From: Pseudolabrys sp.
Lineage (GTDB): Bacteria > Pseudomonadota > Alphaproteobacteria > Rhizobiales > Xanthobacteraceae
Assembly (NCBI GenBank): GCA_017849615.1
Contig: JAFIGS010000031.1
Location: 1 to 64,000, forward strand
DNA length: 64,000 bases
Direction of reading: 5' to 3'
In this document: positions 17,341-26,224 of the stretch, one piece after another
Position numbering within the stretch: position 1 is the first letter of the stretch
How the letters are laid out: every line of letters begins with the position of its first letter
Translations under genes and position numbers: made by a program
Notes under the pieces: model-generated
Told to the model about the DNA's origin: nothing
Seen by the model: the letters and a program-made list of their open reading frames with translations, nothing else
The model's database searches: none

Positions 17341-17415
17341 TCATTCCCGCGAAAGCGGGAATCCAGAAAGCAAAAAAACAAGCAAGAACTGGATCCCCGC
17401 TTTCGCGGGGATGAG
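17341..17415. repeat. paired REP-like palindrome (copy 1)
   Basis: Two head-to-head palindromic units, TCATTCCCGCGAAAGCGGGA at 17341 and CCCCGCTTTCGCGGGGATGA ending at 17414, each with its own stem, joined by a linker containing an A-run. They lie in the gap between the convergent threonine aldolase and ppx genes and can end transcription from both sides. The layout matches the copies near 26.1 and 51.7 kb. Confidence 0.7.
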
Positions 17416-17444
17416 CGGAGAGAACATCTAGCGCCGGATAAGCC

Positions 17445-19034
17445 TTAAGTCTCCACCGCCGCCTCGCGGCCGATGAGGCGCGCGAGTTGGCGCACGCGGC
17501 CGGAGACGCGCTCGGTGAACAGCCTGGCGTAAGGGCCGTTGAGCTTGAGCACCAGCTTGCCGCGCACGACACGCAGCGGCACATGCGGCAAGACGCCATC
17601 CTGCCCGGCGGTGAGAATGTAGGCGACGCGCATCGCCGCCCCCAGCACGCGCGCGCGGTCGAGGATATACGGCGTCGCCAGTTCGCGAATGCGCGACGGC
17701 AGCTCCTCCTCGTTCAGTCCGGTGTGCCGCAGGAACACCGACAGCGCGATATAGGTGCGCGAGGGATGATCGACGGCGACGAACGGCCCGTGGGCGATGA
17801 TGTTCATCGCCTGCTCGCCGCGATAGTCCGGATGCGCGCGCCAGCCGATGTCGGCGAGCAGACAGGCCGCATGGCGCAGCCGCTCCTCCTCCGCGGTTTC
17901 GTCGAGGCCCGACGAGGCGATGAAGCGGTCGGTCCACTCGATCAGCTCTTCGCCGTGCCGCGGCGCGCGTGAGCGCAGCACGTTGAGATCGGCTGCCGCC
18001 GAGATCAGCGGGTCGCGGGCGCGCTCCGGCGCATCGAGCAGCGAATACAAAAGTCCTTCGCGCACGCCCATGGCCGAGATGATCACGTCCTTCGGCTTGA
18101 GGCTGCGCACCAGATTTTCCAGCACCAGAGCCGCGTAAGGCAGCAGCGGCCGGCGCGCCGAATTGACGACTTCGATTTTCGACAGGGTCTCGGTATCGAC
18201 CCGGTGCACCAGCCGCGAGAACTCCAGCGCCTCGCGCGCCGAAATGCGGTAGTTGTGCATGACGTGGAACGGATAACCGGTCTGCCACATGTGCAGACGC
18301 GCCAGCGCGCGCCAGGTGCCGCCGACGGCATAGAAAGTGCGCCCGGTGCCGGCGCTCATGATGTCGAGATTGGAGAAGGCCTGTTCGACCAGCTTCTCCG
18401 CTTTCTTGACCGAGCGGCCGGTGAGATCCTGCAGCGCCAGCCCGCCGAGCGGCAGCGTCAGGCCGCGGCGCACGCTGGCGCCGCGCACATCGACCAGTTC
18501 GAGCGAACCGCCGCCGAGATCGCCGACAATACCGTCCGGCTTGTGAATGCCGGAGACCACGCCATAGGCGGTCAGCTGCGCCTCACGCTTGCCGGACAGG
18601 ATTTCGATGCTCGTGCCGAGAATGCGTTCGGCGGCCGAAATGAAGGCGCGGCCGTTGCGCGCGTCGCGGCAGGCGGCGGTGGCGATCGGATAGATGGTAC
18701 GGACATGCTGGATGTCGCAGAGCGCCTTGAAGCGCACCAGCGCGCGCAGCGCGGTATCGATCGCCTCCTGCGCCAGCAGCCCGGTGGTCTGCACCTGGCG
18801 GCCGAGACCGGCGAGCACCTTTTCATTGAAGATGGGCGTCGGCGAGCGCGTCAGGCCTTCGTAGATGACGAGGCGCACCGAGTTCGAGCCGATGTCGATG
18901 ACGGCGATCGCCGGCCCGTGATCGAGCCGGCCCTTCACCGATTCCGTTTTGCCCGGGCGCTTAATGGTTTTACGCGCCCTGGATGAGGCGCCGGATGAGG
19001 CTGCGCGGCGAGGAGTCCTTGAGCGATTTACCAC
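17445..19034 (-). CDS. ppx: exopolyphosphatase, Ppx/GppA family
   Basis: This encodes 529 aa from a GTG at 19034. The first 40 residues are basic and Ser/Arg-rich, so an internal start near residue 33 cannot be excluded. The actin-like core begins [17 protein letters not shown], with [13 protein letters not shown] as the second phosphate loop and an HD-like helical C-terminal domain from about 330. It removes phosphate from the ends of inorganic polyphosphate, or hydrolyses pppGpp. It starts inside the 3' end of ppk1 (65 bases shared), so synthesis and breakdown of polyphosphate are translated from one message. Confidence 0.93.
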   Translation of the reverse strand: MVNRSRTPRRAASSGASSRARKTIKRPGKTESVKGRLDHGPAIAVIDIGSNSVRLVIYEGLTRSPTPIFNEKVLAGLGRQVQTTGLLAQEAIDTALRALVRFKALCDIQHVRTIYPIATAACRDARNGRAFISAAERILGTSIEILSGKREAQLTAYGVVSGIHKPDGIVGDLGGGSLELVDVRGASVRRGLTLPLGGLALQDLTGRSVKKAEKLVEQAFSNLDIMSAGTGRTFYAVGGTWRALARLHMWQTGYPFHVMHNYRISAREALEFSRLVHRVDTETLSKIEVVNSARRPLLPYAALVLENLVRSLKPKDVIISAMGVREGLLYSLLDAPERARDPLISAAADLNVLRSRAPRHGEELIEWTDRFIASSGLDETAEEERLRHAACLLADIGWRAHPDYRGEQAMNIIAHGPFVAVDHPSRTYIALSVFLRHTGLNEEELPSRIRELATPYILDRARVLGAAMRVAYILTAGQDGVLPHVPLRVVRGKLVLKLNGPYARLFTERVSGRVRQLARLIGREAAVET

Positions 19035-21192
19035 GGCCCGACAAGCTCGGATTCGTCATGAAATACTTGTGGGCGTTGAAGGGTTCGTCGCCCGGCGCGA
19101 CCTTTATGCGCGTCGAGGAGCCGTCCGGCAAGACCCTCCAGCTTTGCTCGTTATCGCGCAGATTGGCGACCATGATCTGGCCCAGGACTTGCTCGTGCAC
19201 CGTCGGATTGACGATCGGGCACAGCACCTCGACGCGGCGATCGAGATTGCGCGGCATCATGTCGGCCGAGGAGAAATAGAGCGCCGCTTTCGAGTGTGGC
19301 AGCGCGTGGCCGTCGCCGAAGCAGTAGATGCGCGCATGCTCGAGGAAGCGACCGACGATCGACTTGGCGCGGATGTTCTCGGACAGGCCCGGCACGCCCG
19401 GCCGCAGGCAGCAGATACCGCGCACCACCAGATCGACCTGCACGCCGGCCGCCGAGGCATCGTACAGCGCGTCGATGATGTCGGGATCGACCAGCGAATT
19501 CATCTTCATCCAGATGGCGGCCGGCTTGCCCGCCTTGGCGTTGGCGGTCTCGCGCCCGATGTGGTCGAGGATGCGCGCGCGCAAGGTCACCGGCGACATC
19601 GCCATGCGCTCGAGTTCGGCCGGCTCGGCATAGCCGGTGATGTAGTTGAAGATGCGCGCCACGTCGCGGGCGATCAGCGGATCGGCCGTGAAGAACGACA
19701 GGTCGGTATAGATGCGCGCCGTCACCGGGTGATAGTTGCCGGTGCCGACATGGCAATAGGTGGCGAGCGAGCCGCTCTCGCGGCGCACCACCAATGAAAG
19801 CTTGGCGTGGGTCTTGAGCTCGATGAAGCCGTAGACCACCTGCACGCCGGCGCGCTCGAGATCGCGGGCCCAGCGGATATTGGCCTCCTCGTCGAACCGG
19901 GCCTTCAGTTCGACCAGCGCCGTGACCGACTTGCCGGCCTCGGCCGCCTCGACGAGCGTCTTGACGATCGGGCTCTCCGCCGAGGTGCGGTAGAGCGTCT
20001 GCTTGATGGCGACGACATTGGGATCGCGCGCCGCCTGCTGCAGGAACTGCACCACCACGTCGAAGGATTCGTACGGGTGGTGGACGATGAGGTCCTTCTG
20101 CCGGATGGCGGCGAAGGCGTCGCCGCCATGATCGCGGATGCGCTCGGGATAGCGCGGATTGTAGGGCGTGAATTCGAGGTCCGGCCGGTCGATGCGGGTG
20201 AGCTGCGACAGGTCGTTGATCGCCAGCACGCCGTCAACGGTGAACACCTCGTCGTCGGCCACCGCCAGCGCGCGCTGCACGAACTCGCGCAGCGCGGGCG
20301 GCATCGCGGCGTCGATCTCGAGGCGGATCACCGAGCCGCGCCGGCGCTGCTTGAGCGCGGTCTCGAACTCGCGCACCAGATCCTCGGCCTCTTCCTCGAT
20401 TTCCAGATCGCTGTCGCGGATGACGCGGAACGAGCCGGCGCCCTTCACCGTGTAGCCGGGGAACAGCTTGCCGACATGCAGCGCGGTCGCCTCCTCCAGC
20501 GTGATGATGCGCAAATTCTGGTCGCCCGAGCCGGGCAGCCGGATGAAACGGTCGATCCGCTGCGGCATGCGGATTAGCGCGTTCATCAGCTTGCCGTCGC
20601 GCCCGCGCTGAAGCTGCAGCGCCATCGAGAAGCCGAGGTTCGGGATGAACGGGAACGGATGCGCCGGGTCGATCGCCAGCGGCGTGAGCAGCGGGAAAAT
20701 GTGAGTAAGGAAATGCTCTTCGAGCCAGCCCTTCTCGTTCTTGTGCAGCTTCACCCCGTCGAGCAGGGCGATGCCGGCCTCCGCCAGATCCTCGCGCAAC
20801 TCGATCCAGCGATGCTGCTGGTCGTAGGCGAGCTGCGACACCGCCTCGCGGATGCGGGCAAGCTGCTCGGCCGGCGTCAACCCCTCCGGGCTGCGGATGG
20901 TGATGCCCTGCCGCACCTGACCCTTGAGGCCGGCGACGCGCACCATGAAGAACTCATCGAGATTGTTGGCCGAGATCGAGAGGAAGCGGACCCGCTCCAG
21001 CAGCGGGTGGCTCTCGTTGGCGGCCTCCTCGAGGACCCGCCGGTTGAACTGCAGCCAGGAGATTTCGCGGTTGATGAAGCGCTCGGGGCGCTCGCGCAGC
21101 GGCGGTTCGACCGGCTCCGGTGCGACCGCGCCAGCCTTCGTCGCAGCGGCACTTTCCCGTTTGATAACAATATCTTGTGCGTCTTCTGTCAT
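18970..21192 (-). CDS. ppk1: polyphosphate kinase 1
   Basis: This encodes 740 aa from the ATG at 21192 (MTEDAQDIV). The four-domain PPK1 architecture is complete: N-terminal [20 protein letters not shown], the head domain, and two catalytic C-terminal domains. The autophosphorylated His is in [15 protein letters not shown] and the second His in [14 protein letters not shown]. It polymerises the gamma phosphate of ATP into polyphosphate at the membrane. It sits between hdaA (105 bases away) and ppx (overlapping) on the same strand, the standard alphaproteobacterial order. Confidence 0.97.
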   Translation of the reverse strand: MTEDAQDIVIKRESAAATKAGAVAPEPVEPPLRERPERFINREISWLQFNRRVLEEAANESHPLLERVRFLSISANNLDEFFMVRVAGLKGQVRQGITIRSPEGLTPAEQLARIREAVSQLAYDQQHRWIELREDLAEAGIALLDGVKLHKNEKGWLEEHFLTHIFPLLTPLAIDPAHPFPFIPNLGFSMALQLQRGRDGKLMNALIRMPQRIDRFIRLPGSGDQNLRIITLEEATALHVGKLFPGYTVKGAGSFRVIRDSDLEIEEEAEDLVREFETALKQRRRGSVIRLEIDAAMPPALREFVQRALAVADDEVFTVDGVLAINDLSQLTRIDRPDLEFTPYNPRYPERIRDHGGDAFAAIRQKDLIVHHPYESFDVVVQFLQQAARDPNVVAIKQTLYRTSAESPIVKTLVEAAEAGKSVTALVELKARFDEEANIRWARDLERAGVQVVYGFIELKTHAKLSLVVRRESGSLATYCHVGTGNYHPVTARIYTDLSFFTADPLIARDVARIFNYITGYAEPAELERMAMSPVTLRARILDHIGRETANAKAGKPAAIWMKMNSLVDPDIIDALYDASAAGVQVDLVVRGICCLRPGVPGLSENIRAKSIVGRFLEHARIYCFGDGHALPHSKAALYFSSADMMPRNLDRRVEVLCPIVNPTVHEQVLGQIMVANLRDNEQSWRVLPDGSSTRIKVAPGDEPFNAHKYFMTNPSLSGRGKSLKDSSPRSLIRRLIQGA

Positions 21193-21241
21193 GTTAAGGC
21201 TGAATCTGAGGGCAAACCGAATGATAGGCCACGATCGTGGT

Positions 21242-21264
21242 CCCGGCGTGACAACAACGCCGGG
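21242..21264 (-). terminator. hairpin between hdaA and ppk1
   Basis: Eight-base arms at 21242-21249 and 21257-21264 pair perfectly around a 7-base loop, 34 bases after the hdaA stop. A perfect 12-base palindrome, CCACGATCGTGG, follows at 21229-21240. There is no T-run, so it may attenuate rather than stop readthrough into ppk1. Confidence 0.35.
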
Positions 21265-21297
21265 CCCGCGCTTTCGGCTCACCCTAGGCTACGGGCG

Positions 21298-22002
21298 TTA
21301 AGTCGCCCTGAACAGCTCAGCCGCCAGGGCCCGGGTCACCGGCCGCTGGCGGCGCAGCGCCTCCTCGTCCAGTTCCGCCACCGCCCGGTGCGCCCCGGCG
21401 AAGGATCGCTCGATCCGGTTGGCGAGGAAATTCACCAGCGCTGCATCGACGGCCAGTTGGCGGTCGGCGGCGAGCTTGACCAGCAGCATCCGCAGCAGCG
21501 CGTCGTCCGGCGCCTCGAGCTCCACGACCGGCAGCATGCGCAGGCGGGACTGCAGGTCGCGGATGCACACCGGCAGCGAGGGCGGCGAAACCCGGGAGGT
21601 GAACAGGATGTCCGCCCCCTCCTCGCGCGCCAGATTGATCAGGTGGAACAGCGCCCGCTCGTCCAGATCCGGCGCATCGAGATCCTCGACCACCAGCGCG
21701 CCGGTCGCCAGCGCATGCGGCAGATCGGTTTCGCCCAGCCGCTTGGCCGAGACCACGCGGGCGCCGCTGGCCGCCGCCCAGATCGCGGCGAGATGGCTCT
21801 TGCCCGAGCCCTCCGGACCGACCAGCGCGATCAGCCGGCTCGGCCAGTCCGGCCAGCGTTCGACGAGCGCCAGCGCCTTTTCGTTGGACGGGCCTTCGAG
21901 GAAGTCCTCGCGCGCATAGGATATGGCGTGGTCCAGCGCGAGCACGAGCTGGCGCGGCGCGCTTACGCGTTGCAACTCGTCGCTGTCGTGACGCCCTGAC
22001 AT
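21298..22002 (-). CDS. hdaA: DnaA regulatory inactivator HdaA
   Basis: This encodes 234 aa, an AAA+ protein of the DnaA family without the DNA-binding domain. RQLVLALDH near residue 17 is the motif that binds the beta sliding clamp. Walker A is GPEGSGKSH, Walker B VVEDLDAPD, and sensor I lies in LFTSR. Clamp-bound HdaA stimulates ATP hydrolysis by DnaA and so prevents over-initiation. The start at 22002 is fixed by the clamp motif. It follows the AI-2E-type permease by five bases. A long intact frame upstream is the antisense shadow of that gene. Confidence 0.94.
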   Translation of the reverse strand: MSGRHDSDELQRVSAPRQLVLALDHAISYAREDFLEGPSNEKALALVERWPDWPSRLIALVGPEGSGKSHLAAIWAAASGARVVSAKRLGETDLPHALATGALVVEDLDAPDLDERALFHLINLAREEGADILFTSRVSPPSLPVCIRDLQSRLRMLPVVELEAPDDALLRMLLVKLAADRQLAVDAALVNFLANRIERSFAGAHRAVAELDEEALRRQRPVTRALAAELFRAT

Positions 22003-22007
22003 GCCGC

Positions 22008-23108
22008 CTACTCGATGGTCTCGCCGGTATAGTACGGACTTGCGAGGTAACGCCGCAGCGCAAAGCGCGCCAGCACGCCGATGGTGGCCGCCACCGGCAC
22101 GGCGACCAGCAGACCGACGAAGCCGAACAGGACGCCGAAGGCCAGCAGCGCGAAGATCACCCAGACCGGGTGCAGACCGGCGCTTTCGCCGACCAGCTTC
22201 GGCGACAGGATATTGCCTTCGATGAACTGCCCGACGAAGAAGATCGCGATGACGACGACGATCCAGGTGTAGTCCGGCCAGAACTGCGCCACCGCAACGC
22301 CGACGGACAGGACGAGCCCGGTCATCGAGCCGACATAGGGGATGAAGGTGATGAGGCCCGAGATGAGGCCGATCAGCAGGCCGAAATTGAGCCCCGTCAG
22401 CGTCAGCGCAACCGCATAGAAGGTGCCGAGAATGAGGCAGACCGCGGCCTGCCCGCGCACGAAACCGGCGATAGCGCGGTCGGTTTCCTGCACCAGTTCG
22501 TGCACGGTCTCCCGCTGGCGGATCGGGATCCAGCTGTCGACCGTGTTCACCATCCGGTGCCAGTCGTAGATCAGGTAGAAAGCCACGACCGGCGTCACCA
22601 CGATCAGCGAGAACAGCGACACGATCGCCCGGCCGCCCGACCACAGCCCGGTCAGGAAGGTTGTGATCCATCCAGCGCCCTGGGTCAGCAGATCGCTGAT
22701 GCCCTTATCGCTGCCGATGCCGCTGCCCACCAGCTTGTTCAGCCACGGAATGCCGGGATCGCTGATCAGCGCGCGGAGCTTGGTGACGTAGGTCGGGATA
22801 TTCTGGATCAGCGACGCCAGCTGGCCGCCCAGCAGCGGCGGGATCAGCAGCAGCACCAGAACGATCGCCAGCACAACGAGCGTGATTATTCCCAGCGACG
22901 CAACCATGCGGTTGATGCCCATCCGCTCCATGCGGTCGACCAGCGGAGCCAGGAAATAGGCGATCGCCATGCCGGCGATGAAAGGCAGGAGAATATCGGC
23001 CAGCAGCCACAGCAGCAGGACGAAGACAGCGAGCGCCACCAGCCAGAACGTCATCTGGCGCTGCAAGGTGACACCATTGCCGCGCGAGGTCGAAGGGCGG
23101 TCCGTCAC
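22008..23108 (-). CDS. AI-2E family transporter
   Basis: This encodes 366 aa with about eight hydrophobic helices. The family pattern is clear: a first pair of helices ending PFIAGMAIAYFLAPLVDRM, a long periplasmic or cytoplasmic middle (about 95-200), then GLISGLITFIPYVGSMTGL and FIEGNILSPKLVGESAGLHP. Members export quorum-signal AI-2, or sodium in exchange for protons, and many have unknown cargo. The GTG start at 23108 overlaps the TGA stop of the upstream phosphatidyltransferase as GTGA, so the two are translationally coupled. Confidence 0.9.
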   Translation of the reverse strand: MTDRPSTSRGNGVTLQRQMTFWLVALAVFVLLLWLLADILLPFIAGMAIAYFLAPLVDRMERMGINRMVASLGIITLVVLAIVLVLLLIPPLLGGQLASLIQNIPTYVTKLRALISDPGIPWLNKLVGSGIGSDKGISDLLTQGAGWITTFLTGLWSGGRAIVSLFSLIVVTPVVAFYLIYDWHRMVNTVDSWIPIRQRETVHELVQETDRAIAGFVRGQAAVCLILGTFYAVALTLTGLNFGLLIGLISGLITFIPYVGSMTGLVLSVGVAVAQFWPDYTWIVVVIAIFFVGQFIEGNILSPKLVGESAGLHPVWVIFALLAFGVLFGFVGLLVAVPVAATIGVLARFALRRYLASPYYTGETIE

Positions 23109-23650
23109 GTGCGCGCTTTCGGGGAATTCATGTGCTGGACCCATTCGGCAAGATAGGCGGCGATCGACGCCAGAGTCAGCGCCGCGACGGCGCTCATCAG
23201 CGTCAGCCGCAGCAACGGCACCTGGATGTTGAAGCCGAGCGAGCCAAGCACCACGCAGGCGAACGCGATCTGGGCCGCGGTGTTCAGCTTCGACACCCAC
23301 AGCGGCCTGATCTTGAGCGGGTTGTTCATGAGCCAGGACAAAATGATGCCTCCGACGATAAGGATATCGCGGGACACCACCAGGATCACCAGCCAGCGCG
23401 GGATGTCCCCGTTGATCCCAAGCGTCAAATAGATGGAGACGATCAGCGCCTTGTCGGCCAGGGGATCGAGATAGGCCCCGAGTTCCGTGGTCATGTTGAA
23501 GCGCTTGGCGAGAAAGCCGTCCACGGCATCGCTGACGCCTGCCACGAGGAACAGGACGAAGGCGAACCACATCGTGTTCGAGGCGATCGCCCAGACGACG
23601 ACAGGCACCATGAGGATGCGCGCCAGCGTGATAAGATTTGGAATGCTCAA
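23105..23650 (-). CDS. CDP-alcohol phosphatidyltransferase (PgsA-like)
   Basis: This encodes 181 aa from a TTG at 23650, which yields the usual MSIPNLITLARI start; no good ribosome binding site is seen, so the start is uncertain. The catalytic signature D-x2-D-G-x2-A-R-x8-G-x3-D-x3-D is intact in SDAVDGFLAKRF followed by LGAYLDPLADK. Five or six hydrophobic helices are present. It joins a CDP-diacylglycerol to an alcohol, either glycerol 3-phosphate (PgsA) or another phosphatidylglycerol (cardiolipin synthase type). It is the first gene of the leftward run to ppx and is divergent from purM. Confidence 0.9.
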   Translation of the reverse strand: MSIPNLITLARILMVPVVVWAIASNTMWFAFVLFLVAGVSDAVDGFLAKRFNMTTELGAYLDPLADKALIVSIYLTLGINGDIPRWLVILVVSRDILIVGGIILSWLMNNPLKIRPLWVSKLNTAAQIAFACVVLGSLGFNIQVPLLRLTLMSAVAALTLASIAAYLAEWVQHMNSPKART

Positions 23651-23809
23651 AGCCAGACCCGGCTCACGTAACGCCCCCGGCACGGGGCCACTTCGAAAGG
23701 TATTCAAGCGGAGTATAACCGGGCGCGCGGCATTGCGCGAAGAGCCTTTTCCACGTAAGCGACGGCCAAATGAAGGCGGCGGGCACGGTTTGCCGCCCCG
23801 GAGACCAGG

Positions 23810-24892
23810 ATGGCGGACGAGGCACCGAAAGCGAGCGGCCTGACCTACGCGCAGGCGGGCGTCGATATCGACGCCGGCAACCGGATGGTGGACCTGATCA
23901 AGCCTCTGGTCCGGGCCACGGCCCGTCCGGGCGCCGACGCCGAAATCGGCGGTTTCGGCGGCCTGTTCGACCTCAAGCGGGCCGGCTTCAAGGACCCGAT
24001 CCTGGTCGCGGCCAATGACGGGGTCGGCACCAAGGTCAAGATCGCCATCGAGACCGGCCGCCACGACACCATCGGCATCGACCTCGTCGCCATGAGCGTC
24101 AACGACCTCGTGGTCCAGGGCGCCGAGCCCCTCTTCTTTCTCGACTACTACGCCACCGGCCGGCTGGAGCCGGAGATCGGCGCCGCCGTGGTTGCTGGTA
24201 TCTCGGTCGGCTGCCGCGATGCCGGCTGCGCCCTGATCGGCGGCGAGACCGCCGAAATGCCCGGGCTGTATCAGGGCGACGACTACGATCTCGCCGGCTT
24301 TGCCGTGGGCGCGGTCGAACGCGGCGAGGTGTTGCCGCGGCCGGACATCGCCGAGGGCGATGTCATTCTCGGCCTCGCCTCCTCCGGCGTTCACTCCAAC
24401 GGCTATTCGCTGGTGCGCAAGGTGGTGGCCCGAAGCGGACTGCTGTGGAGCACGCCCGCCCCCTTCGCGCCGGAGAAGTCGCTCGGCGAAGCGATCCTGG
24501 CGCCGACCCGCATCTATGTGAAATCCTGCCTCGCGGCGATCCGCGAGACCCGCGCGGTGAAGGGCCTCGCCCACATCACCGGCGGCGGCTTCCCCGACAA
24601 CATTCCCCGCGTGCTGCCCAAGGGCCTCGGCGCGCGCATCGACCTGACCAAGGTCAACGCGCCGCCCGTGTTCCGCTGGCTCGCGCAGGTCGGCAACATC
24701 GCGCCGCACGAAATGCTGCGCACCTTCAACTGCGGTGTCGGCATGATCGTCGTCGCCGCGCCGAAAGATGCCGCGGCGGTGGCCGATGCCTTCATCAAGG
24801 CCGGCGAGAAGGTCGCGACCATCGGCGGCGTCATCCGCGCCGGCGGCGAAGAGCGCGTCGTCTATGACGGTGCGCTCGACCTCAAGCTGTAG
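23810..24892 (+). CDS. purM: phosphoribosylformylglycinamidine cyclo-ligase (AIR synthetase)
   Basis: This encodes 360 aa. It has the full PurM fold: [31 protein letters not shown] for the ATP site, [17 protein letters not shown], and [12 protein letters not shown]. It closes the imidazole ring in step 5 of purine synthesis. The ATG at 23810 is preceded by GGAGACC. purN starts four bases after its stop, so both are one operon, and the divergent gene on the left shares its promoter region (23651-23809). Confidence 0.97.
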   Translation: MADEAPKASGLTYAQAGVDIDAGNRMVDLIKPLVRATARPGADAEIGGFGGLFDLKRAGFKDPILVAANDGVGTKVKIAIETGRHDTIGIDLVAMSVNDLVVQGAEPLFFLDYYATGRLEPEIGAAVVAGISVGCRDAGCALIGGETAEMPGLYQGDDYDLAGFAVGAVERGEVLPRPDIAEGDVILGLASSGVHSNGYSLVRKVVARSGLLWSTPAPFAPEKSLGEAILAPTRIYVKSCLAAIRETRAVKGLAHITGGGFPDNIPRVLPKGLGARIDLTKVNAPPVFRWLAQVGNIAPHEMLRTFNCGVGMIVVAAPKDAAAVADAFIKAGEKVATIGGVIRAGGEERVVYDGALDLKL

Positions 24893-24896
24893 TGCG

Positions 24897-25550
24897 ATGA
24901 CGAGGAAGCGCGTCGCCGTTCTGATTTCCGGCCGCGGCTCCAATATGGCGGCGCTGATCGAGGCCGCGAAGGCGCCGGGCTATCCGGCCGGGATCGCGCT
25001 CGTTCTCTCCAACATCGCCGATGCCGGCGGTCTCGAGACCGCGCGCAAGGCCGGCATCGAGACCGCCGTCGTCGATCACAAGTCCTTCGGCAAGGACCGT
25101 GCCGCCTTCGACCGGGCGATGCATGACGTACTCCTCGCCCATTGCATCGATCTCGTCTGTCTCGCCGGCTTCATGCGCCTTCTGACGCCGCAGTTCACGG
25201 CGCTGTGGAGCGAGCGCATGCTCAACATCCACCCGGCGCTGCTGCCCGCCTTCAAGGGCCTCGACACCCACAAGCGCGCGCTCGAGGCCAAGGCCAAGGT
25301 ACACGGCGCCACCGTTCACTTCGTGGTGCCGGAGATGGATGCCGGGCCGATCATCATGCAGGGCGTGGTTGCCGTGCGCGATGACGACACCGAGGCGGCG
25401 CTGGCGGCGCGCGTGCTCAAGGTCGAGCACACGATCTATCCGGCGGCGTTGAAGCTCGTCGCCGAGGGCCGCGTGTCGGTTGTCAATGGCCGCTGCCTGA
25501 TCGACGGCAATGCGGTGCCGGATGCCGGCTCGCTCATCCCCGCGGCGTAA
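24897..25550 (+). CDS. purN: phosphoribosylglycinamide formyltransferase
   Basis: This encodes 217 aa. The GAR site is near the N-terminus (VLISGRGSNMAAL), the catalytic Asn and His are in MLNIHPALLPAFKGLDTH, and the Asp is in PEMDAGPIIMQ. It adds a formyl group from 10-formyl-tetrahydrofolate in step 3 of purine synthesis. The gap to purM is four bases, so translation is probably coupled. The end of the operon is not marked by a clear hairpin. Confidence 0.97.
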   Translation: MTRKRVAVLISGRGSNMAALIEAAKAPGYPAGIALVLSNIADAGGLETARKAGIETAVVDHKSFGKDRAAFDRAMHDVLLAHCIDLVCLAGFMRLLTPQFTALWSERMLNIHPALLPAFKGLDTHKRALEAKAKVHGATVHFVVPEMDAGPIIMQGVVAVRDDDTEAALAARVLKVEHTIYPAALKLVAEGRVSVVNGRCLIDGNAVPDAGSLIPAA

Positions 25551-25658
25551 GGCCGCGCACTAACATTCGCGTAATCGGCCACACGCATTTGTGAGTTGGA
25601 CGTCAACGCGCGCTCTTCTAGTTCGGTCGTTCCAAAAAAGACTCATGGAACAAGAACA

Positions 25659-26114
25659 ATGCTCGCGCGCAACAACGATACTCGTCTGCTCATTCCCGGC
25701 CTCGCCGGCTTCTACGCGGCGATGGAGCCTATCGCCTACACGCTCGTTCGCGTCGTGTTCGGCCTCATCATGTTCATGCATGGCTGGCAGAAGATGAATG
25801 CCTTCGGCCTCGCGAAGGTCAGCGGCGCCTTCGCCACCAATTACGGCCTGCCGGCAGGAGCAGCCTATCTTGTCGCCTTCACCGAGCTGGTCGGCGGCGC
25901 CGCCATCCTGATCGGCCTGTTCACGCGCTTCTTTGCGTCGGCCTCGGCCATTCTGCTGCTGGTGGCAATGTTTGCCGCGCACTGGTCCAAGGGCTTCTAC
26001 GCCGGCCAGGGCGGCTATGAATTCGCTCTGATGCTGGGTATCGCCGCCTTCTTCATCGCCATTCGCGGCGGCGGCCGCTACTCGGTCGACGCCAAGATCG
26101 GCAAGGAGCTTTGA
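25659..26114 (+). CDS. DoxX family membrane protein
   Basis: This encodes 151 aa with four hydrophobic helices (about 22-42, 67-87, 92-112 and 119-137). The family pattern is visible in RVVFGLIMFMHGWQKM, TELVGGAAILIGLFTRF and a helix carrying AMFAAHWSKGFY. DoxX proteins are small inner-membrane proteins linked to quinone or thiosulfate oxidation in archaea and to redox stress in some bacteria; the role here is unknown. The gene stands alone after purN, and a paired palindromic repeat follows directly, ending at the stop of the next leftward gene. Confidence 0.85.
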   Translation: MLARNNDTRLLIPGLAGFYAAMEPIAYTLVRVVFGLIMFMHGWQKMNAFGLAKVSGAFATNYGLPAGAAYLVAFTELVGGAAILIGLFTRFFASASAILLLVAMFAAHWSKGFYAGQGGYEFALMLGIAAFFIAIRGGGRYSVDAKIGKEL

Positions 26115-26117
26115 TCT

Positions 26118-26222
26118 GTCATTCCGGACGCGCGCGAAAGCGCGCGATCCGGGAACCGGATTGATGCTCAAAGTACGGGACTGGATTCCGGGTTCGCGCC
26201 TGACGGCGCGCCCCGGGATGAC
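26118..26222. repeat. paired REP-like palindrome (copy 2)
   Basis: It begins GTCATTCCGGACGCG and ends CCCCGGGATGAC. Each half is a hairpin with an inner GCGCGC stem, in inverted orientation, joined by a linker ending ACTGGATTCC. It fills the whole gap between the convergent DoxX and molybdopterin oxidoreductase genes. It is the same family as the copies at 17.3 and 51.7 kb. Confidence 0.75.
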
Positions 26223-26224
26223 AT

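Noticed and set aside
23651-24943. Extension of the phosphatidyltransferase frame through the purM region
   Set aside because: The added 430 residues are antisense to purM and match no domain; the enzyme family starts at MSIPNLITL.
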